Below are positions 1 to 7,978 of a stretch of 64,000 nucleotides of DNA, one piece after another. Source of the DNA: Algoriphagus aquaeductus (GTDB lineage: Bacteria; Bacteroidota; Bacteroidia; Cytophagales; Cyclobacteriaceae). The stretch covers positions 310,001-374,000 of the forward strand of contig NZ_QKTX01000004.1 in the NCBI RefSeq assembly GCF_003253485.1. The letters run 5' to 3'. Both the position numbers and the translations under genes were made by a program. Within the stretch, counting starts at the first letter, position 1. Every line of letters begins with the position of its first letter. The notes beneath the pieces were generated by a model. It saw only the letters and a program-made list of their open reading frames with translations, was not told where the DNA came from and did not search any database.

Positions 1-96
1 AAAATCGACGTACTTAGGCATGGGATTTTGACTGACAACTATGGCAAAAAATACCCTTCCGATCACTTTCCAGTGATGGTAGAGTTGAAGTTTTAG
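1..96 (+). CDS. Endonuclease/exonuclease/phosphatase family protein, C-terminal end only
   Basis: The frame is open from the window edge to a TAG stop, so only the last 31 residues are visible. They end in PSDHFPVMVELKF. An S-D-H triplet followed by a hydrophobic strand is the characteristic last catalytic motif of the DNase I-like endonuclease/exonuclease/phosphatase fold, where the His takes part in phosphodiester or phosphomonoester hydrolysis. Substrate and localisation cannot be judged from this piece; many Bacteroidota members of the fold are secreted. A perfect palindrome follows 5 bp after the stop and may end its transcript. The assignment rests on a short motif. Confidence 0.6.
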   Translation, partial: KIDVLRHGILTDNYGKKYPSDHFPVMVELKF

Positions 97-101
97 TCTC
101 A

Positions 102-134
102 AACTTTTCCAAAGTTCCGAACTTTGGAAAAGTT
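102..134. repeat. Dispersed palindrome, AACTTTTCCAAAGTT family, copy 1
   Basis: Perfect 15-bp inverted repeat AACTTTTCCAAAGTT with a 3-bp spacer (CCG). The same arms recur at 13817-13849 and 15137-15169 with different 3-bp spacers, so the arms but not the loop are conserved. It lies between the convergent upstream gene and pgk and could also act as a weak terminator. Confidence 0.85.
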
Positions 135-141
135 ACCCTCT

Positions 142-170
142 AAAAAGAAAGGCCCGCTACAAAGCAGGCC
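142..170 (-). terminator. Rho-independent terminator of pgk
   Basis: Read on the minus strand, a GGCCTGC/GCGGGCC stem (151-170, one G-T pair, 6-nt loop) is followed by a T-rich tract (142-150). It lies 56 bp beyond the pgk stop codon. Confidence 0.7.
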
Positions 171-183
171 TTAAGATTTCAGA

Positions 184-210
184 CCTGCCAGGGTTTAAAA
201 ACCTAGCAGG
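184..210. repeat. Imperfect palindrome, CCTGCYAGG-TTT type
   Basis: CCTGCCAGGGTTT faces AAACCTAGCAGG across a short A/T centre, forming an imperfect hairpin just past the pgk stop. It is distinct from the other palindrome families in the window, although its CCTGCC outer arm resembles the 13206 and 13259 elements. No second copy was seen here. Confidence 0.6.
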
Positions 211-225
211 ACTTGTATATTCATA

Positions 226-1425
226 TTACTCTGCCAAAGCAGCTACTCCGGGAAGCACTTTGCCTTCCATGTGCTCGAGCAAGGCACCACCACCGGTAGA
301 AACGTAAGATACCTGATCGGTGTAGCCAAACTTGTTCACCGCAGCTGCAGAATCACCACCACCGATCAAAGAGAAGGCCCCGTTTCGGGTAGCCTCAGCT
401 ACATATTCTGCGATGGCCTTGGTTCCTTTGTCGAAAGATTCCATTTCGAACACACCCATTGGGCCGTTCCAAAGGATCGTTTTGGATTCCAAAATTGTCT
501 TTCCGAAGAGTTCTCGAGTTTTTGGCCCGATATCCAAGCCCATCCAGTTGTCAGGGATTTCACCTTTGTTGGCTACACCTTGGTTGGCGGTATTGGAAAA
601 TGCGTCTGCAATGATGGTGTCCACTGGCAAAATCAGGTTCACCCCTTTTGCCTTGGCTTTTTCCATCAGTTCTAATACAAAATCCATCTTGTCCGCCTCC
701 AATAGAGACGTTCCGATGCTACCGCCTTGCGCTTTGGCAAAGGTGTAAGACATCCCGCCACCGATGATGAGGTTGTCTACTTTCTCCAACAAACGCTCGA
801 TGATCAAAATTTTATCGGCGATCTTGGCTCCACCCATGATCGCGGTGTAAGGACGCTCAGGGTTTCCCAATACTTTGTCGGCATTGGTCAACTCGGACTC
901 CATCAAGTAGCCTGCTACTTTTTCGGAGAAAAACTCAGCAATCACCGCCGTAGACGCATGCGCTCTGTGCGCGGTACCGAAGGCATCGTTCACATACACA
1001 TCACCCAACTTGGCCAATTTGCCTGCAAAGTCTTTGTCACCTTTTTCCTCCTCCTTGTAAAAGCGAAGGTTTTCCAATAGCAACACCTCACCTGCACCAA
1101 GACCTGCTGCCAATTCAGCCGCATCAGCTCCGATGCAATCGGTCGCAAACTTGATGGATTGACCCAGTGCAGCTTCCACAGCTGAGATGATATGCTTCAG
1201 GGAATATTTATCCTCAGGACCTCCTTTTGGACGGCCGAGGTGAGACATCAGGATGGCCGAACCGCCATCTTTCAAAATTTTCTTGATCGTAGGGACTGCC
1301 GCCTGGATACGGGTATCATCAGAAACAGTAAAGTCTTCATTCAAGGGCACATTGAAGTCCACTCGAACCAGGGCCTTTTTGCCTGCAAAATTGAGGCTGT
1401 CCACATTTTTTACATTCAAACTCAT
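226..1425 (-). CDS. pgk: Phosphoglycerate kinase
   Basis: Cytoplasmic glycolytic and gluconeogenic enzyme that moves the phosphoryl group between 1,3-bisphosphoglycerate and ADP. At 399 residues it has the normal bacterial length. Diagnostic motifs are in order: RVDFNVP (21-27) and SHLGRPKG (61-68) of the 3-phosphoglycerate site, LLENLRFY (116-123), [13 protein letters not shown] (146-158), then WNGPMGVFE and the glycine-rich [10 protein letters not shown] and STGGGALLE nucleotide-site motifs near the C-terminus. The ATG at 1425 begins [10 protein letters not shown], the expected short lead before the first domain. It appears monocistronic, with its own terminator at 142-170. No oddities. Confidence 0.98.
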   Translation of the reverse strand: MSLNVKNVDSLNFAGKKALVRVDFNVPLNEDFTVSDDTRIQAAVPTIKKILKDGGSAILMSHLGRPKGGPEDKYSLKHIISAVEAALGQSIKFATDCIGADAAELAAGLGAGEVLLLENLRFYKEEEKGDKDFAGKLAKLGDVYVNDAFGTAHRAHASTAVIAEFFSEKVAGYLMESELTNADKVLGNPERPYTAIMGGAKIADKILIIERLLEKVDNLIIGGGMSYTFAKAQGGSIGTSLLEADKMDFVLELMEKAKAKGVNLILPVDTIIADAFSNTANQGVANKGEIPDNWMGLDIGPKTRELFGKTILESKTILWNGPMGVFEMESFDKGTKAIAEYVAEATRNGAFSLIGGGDSAAAVNKFGYTDQVSYVSTGGGALLEHMEGKVLPGVAALAE

Positions 1426-1539
1426 AAGATTGGTTTAATAGATGTTGAATTGGTTTTCGTAAAAACTGGCCTGAATTTAAGCCAATTTCATCCAAAAGGG
1501 AATCAAAATCGGGGAAAGTTAACGAAGAGGAGATTGGGA

Positions 1540-1588
1540 GATTTGAAAATTCGGATTTGGGATTTGGGATTTTGGATTTCGGATTTTG
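1540..1588. repeat. Low-complexity GGATTT-type tandem degenerate repeat
   Basis: The gap between pgk and the next gene holds about five degenerate copies of GGATTT/GGGATTT in a row. The translation on either strand is low-complexity (NPKS-type), so this is not a gene. The rest of the 1426-1662 gap shows nothing recognisable. Confidence 0.5.
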
Positions 1589-1662
1589 AAATGGCTTCCA
1601 CATTACCCCCCTGCTACCATGCCTCCAAACTTCCTGACTTTTCAGCTTTCAAAATTCATCCT

Positions 1663-2628
1663 TCAACCCTTCACAGCCGCTCTTCGAAGACGATCATTGA
1701 TCGCCCTGCCCAAGCCGGTTTCAGGCATCAGTTCTGCAAGAATCACTGCAACAGGGGTTTCATCCAGCTTTCGCATGGCTGCAAAAAGGTTTTGCGCAGC
1801 TTCATGAAGATCATGCGAAGGGCTCAAGGCAATCTGCTTTTCTTGGGGAATTTGTTCAAAAGCATCTGAAAAACTCAACACTGCAAAATCAAATCCCTCA
1901 GCTTGTTTTTCAGCAATCAAGGTCTTCAAATCCCCCAACATAAACGGCTTTCTCGGCGCATAGTGACTGTCCAATTGTCCCGGAGCAGAAGGATTGCTGC
2001 TGCTGTGATCTTTGACTTTGACCGGCCCGACTACATCTTCTATTTCAGCAATCTCCAAACCGCCCAGGCGATAGATCACGATTTCCTCTCCTTCCATTCC
2101 TACGATTGTACTCTCCAGCCCAACTGCACAAGGCCCGCCGTCCAAGATGTAGGGGATTTTTTCACCCAACTGAGCTTCTACATGCTGCGCCTGGGTTGGA
2201 CTGATGTAGCCAAATGGATTGGCGCTTGGAGCTGCCAAAGGGAAATCCAATTGCTCCAATAAAGTCCGCGTCAGAGGATGATTAGGAACCCTTACGGCAA
2301 CTCGATCCAATCCGGACGTGACCAAATCGGGAACAATGGGTTTTCTGGGTAAAAGTAAGGTCAATGGTCCCGGCCAAAATTTCTCAGCCAGCTGTTTTAA
2401 CTTTTCCGGAAAATCAGAAACAAACTCTCCTACTCGCTCCAAAGATGAGGTGTGAAGAATCAAGGGATCGAACGAAGGACGGTTTTTGGTTTCAAAAATC
2501 AGGGCAACCGACTCAGCATTCAGCGCATTACCGGCAAGACCATAGACCGTCTCGGTGGGGATTCCCACGAGCTGTCCTTTTTCCAAAAAGGATCGGGCTA
2601 AGGCAATGTCGTTACCAATTTGCGCCAT
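1663..2628 (-). CDS. sua5: L-threonylcarbamoyladenylate synthase, Sua5 type (YrdC + Sua5 domains)
   Basis: Catalyses formation of threonylcarbamoyl-AMP from threonine, bicarbonate and ATP, the first step of the t6A37 modification of ANN-decoding tRNAs. The 321 residues fit the two-domain Sua5 form rather than the single-domain TsaC form (about 190). The YrdC domain (about 10-195) shows GIPTETVYGLAGNA (22-35), KNRP (48-51) and SANPFGYISPT near 136-146; a linker leads to the Sua5 domain, containing APGQLDSHYAPRKPF. It starts 2 bp after the TPR lipoprotein stop, so the two are probably cotranscribed. Other t6A-complex genes are not in the window. Confidence 0.93.
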   Translation of the reverse strand: MAQIGNDIALARSFLEKGQLVGIPTETVYGLAGNALNAESVALIFETKNRPSFDPLILHTSSLERVGEFVSDFPEKLKQLAEKFWPGPLTLLLPRKPIVPDLVTSGLDRVAVRVPNHPLTRTLLEQLDFPLAAPSANPFGYISPTQAQHVEAQLGEKIPYILDGGPCAVGLESTIVGMEGEEIVIYRLGGLEIAEIEDVVGPVKVKDHSSSNPSAPGQLDSHYAPRKPFMLGDLKTLIAEKQAEGFDFAVLSFSDAFEQIPQEKQIALSPSHDLHEAAQNLFAAMRKLDETPVAVILAELMPETGLGRAINDRLRRAAVKG

Positions 2629-2630
2629 GT

Positions 2631-3341
2631 TTATTTCTCGCAGAAATCTTTGATCCAGGTTTCGGCTTCGGCATATCCAAGCGAAAGTGCCATTTTCAGA
2701 TCGGCACAGCCTTCATTTTTTTGACCCAAAGCACTCATTCGAGTTACTCCGAGCAGGTAATAAGCTTCGGCATTTTTAGGGTCGAGATTGACGGTATTGG
2801 TCAAAGACTCCATCCCATGAATCGGGTCACTCATGCCTAGTTCGGCTTTTCCCTTTCTGAAGTGCGCCTCGGCATTGTTGGGGTCAGACTGCAGGAGAGT
2901 CTGAAAATCCAAGAGGGCATCTTCGTATTCTTCCATGTTCAAAAGTGCAGTGCCTCGATTGAATAAAATATCCAATTGGGAAGGATCCAAAGCTGAGGCT
3001 ATATTAAAATCGGCGAGTGCTTCCTTATAGTTTTTTAGCTCCATTTTGGCATTGCCCCGATTAAACCAAGGTTTGTAATTGCTGGAGTCAGCGGCGATGG
3101 CTTGGTCAAAAACAGGAATTGCTTCCTCAATTTTCCCCTGTTGAAACAGCGCAACGCCTTTAGCATTCAGCACCGTGGTATTTGCCGGGTTTTTCTCAAG
3201 CAACCGTTCAAAATAAGGGACTGCCTCAGACCAGGCCTGTGCGTCCATTTTCTCAATTCCAGATTTCAGCAGTTCTTCTTCACTGGGGCTACAGGCAAAA
3301 AGGCTCACGCAAAGTAAGCCAAGAATCCAAAGTTTGTTCAC
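2631..3341 (-). CDS. TPR-repeat lipoprotein
   Basis: A 236-residue lipoprotein if read from a GTG at 3341 (VNKLWILGLLCVSLFACS). That start gives a compact signal peptide with an L-F-A-C lipobox. An in-frame ATG at 3416 would add 25 residues but lies upstream of a good TAnnTTTG -7 element at 3357-3364, so GTG is preferred. The mature part is almost entirely tetratricopeptide repeats of about 34 residues (for example AIPVFDQAIAADSSNYKPWF and ADFNIASALDPSQLDILFNR), a protein-binding scaffold. It precedes the Sua5 gene by 2 bp. Specific function is unknown; the envelope-side location is inferred from the lipobox. Confidence 0.85.
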   Translation of the reverse strand: MNKLWILGLLCVSLFACSPSEEELLKSGIEKMDAQAWSEAVPYFERLLEKNPANTTVLNAKGVALFQQGKIEEAIPVFDQAIAADSSNYKPWFNRGNAKMELKNYKEALADFNIASALDPSQLDILFNRGTALLNMEEYEDALLDFQTLLQSDPNNAEAHFRKGKAELGMSDPIHGMESLTNTVNLDPKNAEAYYLLGVTRMSALGQKNEGCADLKMALSLGYAEAETWIKDFCEK

Positions 3342-3356
3342 GGGGTAAATTTTGGG

Positions 3357-3364
3357 CAAAGATA
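3357..3364 (-). promoter_or_regulatory. Bacteroidota -7 element (TATCTTTG) for the TPR lipoprotein
   Basis: On the minus strand TATCTTTG fits the primary-sigma -7 consensus TAnnTTTG of Bacteroidota exactly. It lies 15 bp upstream of the GTG start, giving a very short leader. No clear TTG -33 box is seen at 19-21 bp, so this is moderate support. Confidence 0.5.
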
Positions 3365-3586
3365 GGGAAAAAGGGCTAGAGAAGACTGTCGGCATTTTAG
3401 CCAACTTAAGAGGCATGGATTGGCCTCCGTGAGTGTCCTCTCACGGAAATTTATTTTCAACCATACTAAGTATCCATATTCTTGAATCAAACTTATGCTT
3501 GAGAATTTCGCACTCCGTGATAAATACGATTGAGAATTAAAAAACAAAGTATGCTGTGAGTGAGGATCTTCACAGGGGCGAAGACC

Positions 3587-4021
3587 TTAGATGAGGGCCA
3601 ACTTTTCACGGGCTTGGACGGGAATGGGAACCGGCTTCATGGTATTCATGTCCACGGCTACCATCACACAGCGGCATTTGGCAAACACATGCTCATTTCC
3701 TTTGGCATCCTTTCCGATCAAAAACTGCTCGAGATCAAAGGAAGAATTTCCCATTCGGGAGCATTTGACCAAAGCTTCGACTTGGTCTTCCAAATGGATA
3801 GGACGGATGTAATCGATCTCGATTCTTCCTACCACCGTACCGATGGTCATGACATTCCAGTCTGCTACTTCATACAAAAAAACTGCCCTGGCATGTTCAA
3901 AATAGCTAAAGTAAATTCCGTTATTCACATGAAGGTATCCATCAATATCCGAAAACCGGACCTGAATGGGCGTTGAAAAAGAAAATTCAGATTTAAGCTG
4001 GGAAGCTTCCACTTTTTTCAT
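3587..4021 (-). CDS. Acyl-CoA thioesterase, 4-hydroxybenzoyl-CoA thioesterase-like (hotdog fold)
   Basis: A 144-residue single hotdog-domain protein expected to hydrolyse acyl-CoA thioesters in the cytoplasm. The signature RFSDIDGYLHVNNGIYFSYF (22-41) contains the Asp and the HVNN segment around which the 4HBT active site is built, followed by the long helix EHARAVFLYEV. Its ATG overlaps the TGA of the upstream NUDIX gene by one base (TGATG), making it the last gene of a five-gene minus-strand run. The acyl substrate cannot be told from sequence; the enoyl-CoA hydratase at the head of the run suggests an acyl-CoA connection, which is inference. Confidence 0.88.
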   Translation of the reverse strand: MKKVEASQLKSEFSFSTPIQVRFSDIDGYLHVNNGIYFSYFEHARAVFLYEVADWNVMTIGTVVGRIEIDYIRPIHLEDQVEALVKCSRMGNSSFDLEQFLIGKDAKGNEHVFAKCRCVMVAVDMNTMKPVPIPVQAREKLALI

Positions 4022-4572
4022 CAGAGCAAAATTTCTGATTTCGAAGTTTTTTCAAGCATTCTCAGGATGGATGGATTATACCCGATCATATCTACCACTG
4101 AGTCAAAACTGATCCATGCCAGAGATATGCTTTCATCGCTCATGATGAGTGGTTCATTGATATCCGCTTCAAAGAGATACCGAACATCATAATGAAAATG
4201 CTCCGGTACATGAGGTCTTTGAGGAATGATATGCTTATCGATATCAAAAATATTGGAATCAACCAGCTTGAGGCTCTTAAGGCCGCTCTCTTCTTCAGCC
4301 TCGGTAATCGCAACTTCAATCAGGTTTTCATTCCCATCTGCGTGGCCGCCCAATTGTAACCATCTGCCCAGCTTTCGGTGAAGGGTGAGAAGGGTATGTG
4401 TTCTTTTTCGATTTACGATCCATGCTGAAGCGGTAAAATGGCCTTCCAACCGCTCTCGAGAATAAGCTAAAGGATCCTCAGTCAACTCCGCAAAGTCTTT
4501 GATGAAATCTGATTCCTCCTCGTAAGGGGTGCGGTAATTTTCGAGTTGGTTTTTTAAAATTGTTCTATCCAT
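4021..4572 (-). CDS. NUDIX hydrolase
   Basis: Predicted pyrophosphohydrolase of about 183 residues. The NUDIX box lies at residues 76-98 (GHADGNENLIEVAITEAEEESGL): the G-x5-E part and the metal-binding E-E-x-x-G-L part are intact, but the usual Arg of the RE-U-x-EE core is Thr (TEAEEESGL). ATG at 4572 is chosen because it overlaps the TAG of the upstream gene in the pattern ATGGATAG; an ATG 15 bp further upstream is possible. The substrate is unknown. The charged N-terminal 50 residues before the domain resemble longer Bacteroidota NUDIX proteins. Confidence 0.85.
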   Translation of the reverse strand: MDRTILKNQLENYRTPYEEESDFIKDFAELTEDPLAYSRERLEGHFTASAWIVNRKRTHTLLTLHRKLGRWLQLGGHADGNENLIEVAITEAEEESGLKSLKLVDSNIFDIDKHIIPQRPHVPEHFHYDVRYLFEADINEPLIMSDESISLAWISFDSVVDMIGYNPSILRMLEKTSKSEILL

Positions 4573-5167
4573 TTTCTTTTTTCTCAAAGATTCGATCCAT
4601 CAACTGATCGAACGACTTGGCATCTTGATAAAGGCGATCTGAATAGATGGCTGCAAGAAGCTTAATATAACTAGGCTGATTATCAACACTTATTTTCTCC
4701 AGGGAAATGTTGCCATAAAGCTGGGAGATCAATTCGCCTTCCTTGGGAAGCTGTAAAGGAGGCTTGAAATAAAACTTTTCTGTCACCTTGACCCGTTCGT
4801 TGACTTCTTCGTATTTCCTGTCCAGGCTGACCTGCTCATATCCCAAATCTATTACTCTGCGGCTTAATCCGAGGAAAAACCTGGAAAAAGTTTTGGGATC
4901 GAAAGGGGGTTCGTAGGTCACTGCAAATCCATTGGCATAGGGTGATGTGAAAATATGAACTTGTGGGGTCTCGTTAATTTGTGTTCGCTTAAAATGATAA
5001 TTTTTGTAAACCAACGCATACAATTGGCGGGAAGCTGAAGTCTCAAGCCAGTCATCCAAATCTTTTTGGTCGGATTCCTTCAATTGAAAGTTTTCCTTGA
5101 CATTCACCGGAAGCTTCTCTGAAGCCTTAAATACTTTCTTCAACAAGTCATCCAGAAAATTACCCAT
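4565..5167 (-). CDS. Conserved hypothetical protein in the recQ run
   Basis: 200 residues, no signal peptide or membrane segment, so probably cytosolic. It is rich in charged and aromatic residues (FTSPYANGFAVTYEPPFDPKTF, GYEQVSLDRKYEEVNERVKV), with mixed alpha/beta character. I do not recognise a domain. It overlaps recQ upstream by 8 bp (the ATGGGTAA arrangement) and the NUDIX gene downstream by 8 bp, so it is almost certainly cotranscribed and translationally coupled with both. A link to DNA repair or nucleotide housekeeping is possible only by neighbourhood. Confidence 0.8.
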   Translation of the reverse strand: MGNFLDDLLKKVFKASEKLPVNVKENFQLKESDQKDLDDWLETSASRQLYALVYKNYHFKRTQINETPQVHIFTSPYANGFAVTYEPPFDPKTFSRFFLGLSRRVIDLGYEQVSLDRKYEEVNERVKVTEKFYFKPPLQLPKEGELISQLYGNISLEKISVDNQPSYIKLLAAIYSDRLYQDAKSFDQLMDRIFEKKENG

Positions 5168-7082
5168 GAGAACTTAAGCTATACCTACCCTCTGAACCAA
5201 CGGAAACTTTTCCCTCGTCTACCAATCGCTGAAGCAATTTGAGATGGGGCTCTGATGCAGGCTTATTGATTTTTTCAAATAGTTCGTGTTCTGTTAACCC
5301 CCCATGAATGGCTAAGGTTTCGATTATTTTTTTCTTTAACCGATCTTCCGGTAATTCCGGGTGAAGGGACTTTTTCTTTTCAATGCAAAAATCACAGATA
5401 CCACATTCCTGGTCGGTCTTTTCTCCAAAATACTCCTGAATAAACTGGGTCCGGCAAATTTTATTCTGATGAGCATATTCGACCATACCTTTGGCCTTTT
5501 CCAGGGTAAGTTCTTTTCTGATTTTGATCCGCTGAAAGTTTAATGGAAGCTTTCCTGCATCATACCGTTGGGTTAGAAAAGTGAGCTGTGGGGTATCTTT
5601 CCGCTGGTCGTAGTCCAGGACTTCAAGCTTGGCCAGCTGATGAAGCGCATGGATCAGATCTTGCTCTTTCATCGCAAGGGACTTTGCCAGTTTGGACTCC
5701 TGGATTTTGATATACTCAGAAAACAAATTTCCACCAAAAGTTCTCAGGAGCATTTTGATGATCGGGTCCAGTTTGGCGTATTGAATCTGGATTTCATACA
5801 GTCGGCTGGGATCAACCAAAAAATGTACTCTTGAAGGAGCAAAAAAACTTTCATTAAACTCTACAAACCCCTCTTCCTCCAGGACTTTCAATGCATAAAA
5901 AGTATCCAAGAGTGGAAGTTGATAGGTTTGACAAAAAAGTGGGAGGTCAAAGTCAAAACTGCTGAGGAGATTGGTACCCACAGCCAGCTGAAAAAAATTG
6001 GCAAGGCATTGATAGACCCTTCTCAGAAAATCGTTGGGAGGATAAACCAGTGCCGCCCGATCCATAAGCTGCTCTAAATCCTGCTCATTTACGAGCAAAA
6101 CGGCAAAAGCTTTTTCCCCATCCCTTCCGGCCCTACCCGCTTCTTGATAATAATTCTCAAGATTCTCCGGTAGATCACTATGAATTACGACCCGCACATC
6201 CGGCTTGTCGATCCCCATACCAAAGGCATTGGTACTGACCATTACCCGGATTTGATTGTGCTTCCAAGCTTCCTGCTTGGCTGAGCGATCTGCACCGGAC
6301 AGTCCGGCATGGTAGTGGGCAGCAGATACACCCATCTGATTGAGTGCCTTGGCCAATTGATGGGTTCCCTGCCGGTTTCTCACATACCAAATAGCTGTGC
6401 CTGAAACCCGATTGAGAATCTCTATTCCCTTTTCCAGTTTGTTCTCAACCACTCTGACACTGTAGCTGAGATTTTTCCGATAAAAACTTTGATGAAATTC
6501 CCGATGCTTGCTCATCTCGAGCTTTTCAAGGATATCCTTGCAGACTTGAGGAGTGGCTGAAGCAGTCAGCGCAATGACATTGACTTTGGGGTGAAAAGCC
6601 CGGATTTGAGCGATTTCGAGATAGGCAGGACGAAAATCATAACCCCATTGGGAAATACAGTGGGCCTCATCCACAGCAATCAAATTGACCTTCATCTGCT
6701 TAAACCGCTCGATAAAAAGTTCTGTTTTTAACCGCTCAGGAGAAATATACAGGAATTTAACGTCTCCATATATACAATTATCCAAAGTGGTATCAATCTC
6801 CCGATAGCTCATCCCGGAGTATATCGCGGCAGCTTTTACTCCTTTGGCCTTTAGATTGTCAACTTGATCTTTCATCAAGGCTATCAAAGGTGAAACCACC
6901 ACACAGATTCCCTCCAGAGCTAATCCCGGGATTTGGAAACAGAGACTTTTCCCTCCACCGGTAGGGAGAAGAGCCAAGGTATCGAACCCGGAAATGACCG
7001 AATCAATCACCTGCTTCTGAATGGGCCGAAATTCATCGAACCCAAAAATCTGTTGGAGAATATGTTTAAGTCTTTCTTCCAA
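5160..7082 (-). CDS. recQ: RecQ-family ATP-dependent DNA helicase
   Basis: 3'-5' superfamily-2 DNA helicase for recombination and fork repair, 640 residues. Visible motifs: FGFDEFRP motif 0 (13-20), Walker A TGGGKS (41-46), SPLIALMKDQ (64-73), DEAH followed by CISQWGYDFRPAY (138-154), and QEAGRAGRDG motif VI in the second RecA lobe. A four-cysteine cluster (KIC plus CGICDFC at 560-566) lies near the C-terminus rather than directly after the core, and no HRDC domain is evident. The start codon is TTG at 7082, in the junction TAATTG with the upstream stop, suggesting coupled translation; no ATG fits motif 0 better. Confidence 0.94.
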   Translation of the reverse strand: MEERLKHILQQIFGFDEFRPIQKQVIDSVISGFDTLALLPTGGGKSLCFQIPGLALEGICVVVSPLIALMKDQVDNLKAKGVKAAAIYSGMSYREIDTTLDNCIYGDVKFLYISPERLKTELFIERFKQMKVNLIAVDEAHCISQWGYDFRPAYLEIAQIRAFHPKVNVIALTASATPQVCKDILEKLEMSKHREFHQSFYRKNLSYSVRVVENKLEKGIEILNRVSGTAIWYVRNRQGTHQLAKALNQMGVSAAHYHAGLSGADRSAKQEAWKHNQIRVMVSTNAFGMGIDKPDVRVVIHSDLPENLENYYQEAGRAGRDGEKAFAVLLVNEQDLEQLMDRAALVYPPNDFLRRVYQCLANFFQLAVGTNLLSSFDFDLPLFCQTYQLPLLDTFYALKVLEEEGFVEFNESFFAPSRVHFLVDPSRLYEIQIQYAKLDPIIKMLLRTFGGNLFSEYIKIQESKLAKSLAMKEQDLIHALHQLAKLEVLDYDQRKDTPQLTFLTQRYDAGKLPLNFQRIKIRKELTLEKAKGMVEYAHQNKICRTQFIQEYFGEKTDQECGICDFCIEKKKSLHPELPEDRLKKKIIETLAIHGGLTEHELFEKINKPASEPHLKLLQRLVDEGKVSVGSEGRYSLSSHG

Positions 7083-7862
7083 TTACCAAGTGGGTTTGGT
7101 TTTTTGGAGAAACGCAGCTATGCCTTTTTTACAGTCCTCATGCGCTCTTGCCCTGGCATTTGCCTCTGCGGCTGCATCCAAGGCTTGATCTCGGGTGACT
7201 TTTCCCAAGGATCTGAGTAAGCGCTTGGTCTCTCCCATAGAAAAGGCCGAGTTATCGCGGATCAGCTTGAGTGCAAATTCATTTAAAACCCAATGGTCAA
7301 GTGAGGCTCCGTCCATATATCCGGTAATCAATCCGAATTCATCTGCCTTTTTTGCAGAGATCATCTCCCCTGATATCAGCAGCTCACCAGCTCTGTAATG
7401 GCCAATCTGCTCCGCAAGAAATACCGAAACCAGCGCAGGAACAAAGCCGATCTTGGCTTCCGTGTATCCAAAAAGGGCTTCAGAATCCGCAAATGCAAAG
7501 TCACAGACCGTCACCAAACCACACCCTCCGGCAAGGGCATGCCCTTGGACCTTAGCGATGACAACTTTTGGAAATTCATAGATCTGAGAAAAAAGCCTTT
7601 TTAATCGATGGCTGTCTTCTAGATTTTCCTCATAGGAAAATTGTTGCAATTCTTGTAGATATTCTAAATCTGCACCGGCACAAAACGCCTTTCCCTTTGC
7701 CTGTAGAATTACCAATTTGACTGATTTATCCGCTTTCATTTGAGCAAATGCCTCAGACAACTCCCCAATCAATTGGGGGCTAAGTGCATTTCTTTTTTCT
7801 GGTCGATTCAGGGTTATGAATCCCAGTTGATTTTCAACATGTGTCAACACCGTTTTTTCCAT
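7083..7862 (-). CDS. Enoyl-CoA hydratase/isomerase family protein
   Basis: Crotonase-fold enzyme of 259 residues, the usual family length. The two oxyanion-hole segments are clear: KGKAFCAGADLEYL (56-69) and GHALAGGCGLVTVCDF (about 107-122). An acidic residue stands at a usual catalytic position in GYTEAKIGFVP. Methylglutaconyl-CoA hydratase and 2,3-dehydroadipyl-CoA hydratase are alternatives to a beta-oxidation enoyl-CoA hydratase; sequence alone does not decide. It is first in the run with recQ, the unknown protein, NUDIX and thioesterase genes, its TAA abutting the recQ TTG start. Confidence 0.9.
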   Translation of the reverse strand: MEKTVLTHVENQLGFITLNRPEKRNALSPQLIGELSEAFAQMKADKSVKLVILQAKGKAFCAGADLEYLQELQQFSYEENLEDSHRLKRLFSQIYEFPKVVIAKVQGHALAGGCGLVTVCDFAFADSEALFGYTEAKIGFVPALVSVFLAEQIGHYRAGELLISGEMISAKKADEFGLITGYMDGASLDHWVLNEFALKLIRDNSAFSMGETKRLLRSLGKVTRDQALDAAAEANARARAHEDCKKGIAAFLQKTKPTW

Positions 7863-7978
7863 GATTTCTTGGAATTAGGAAGATAAATTAAGTTGATATT
7901 TAGGCTTGGTCAATCCGAAGGTCAGAAAAACCCTGTGGAATTGACTTTATATTTCGATTTAAATTCTGAAAAGGGAAT

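Noticed and set aside
1192..1869. 225-residue plus-strand frame across the pgk 5' end and the intergenic repeat
   Set aside because: It overlaps two real genes and a GGATTT low-complexity repeat; no domain or start context.
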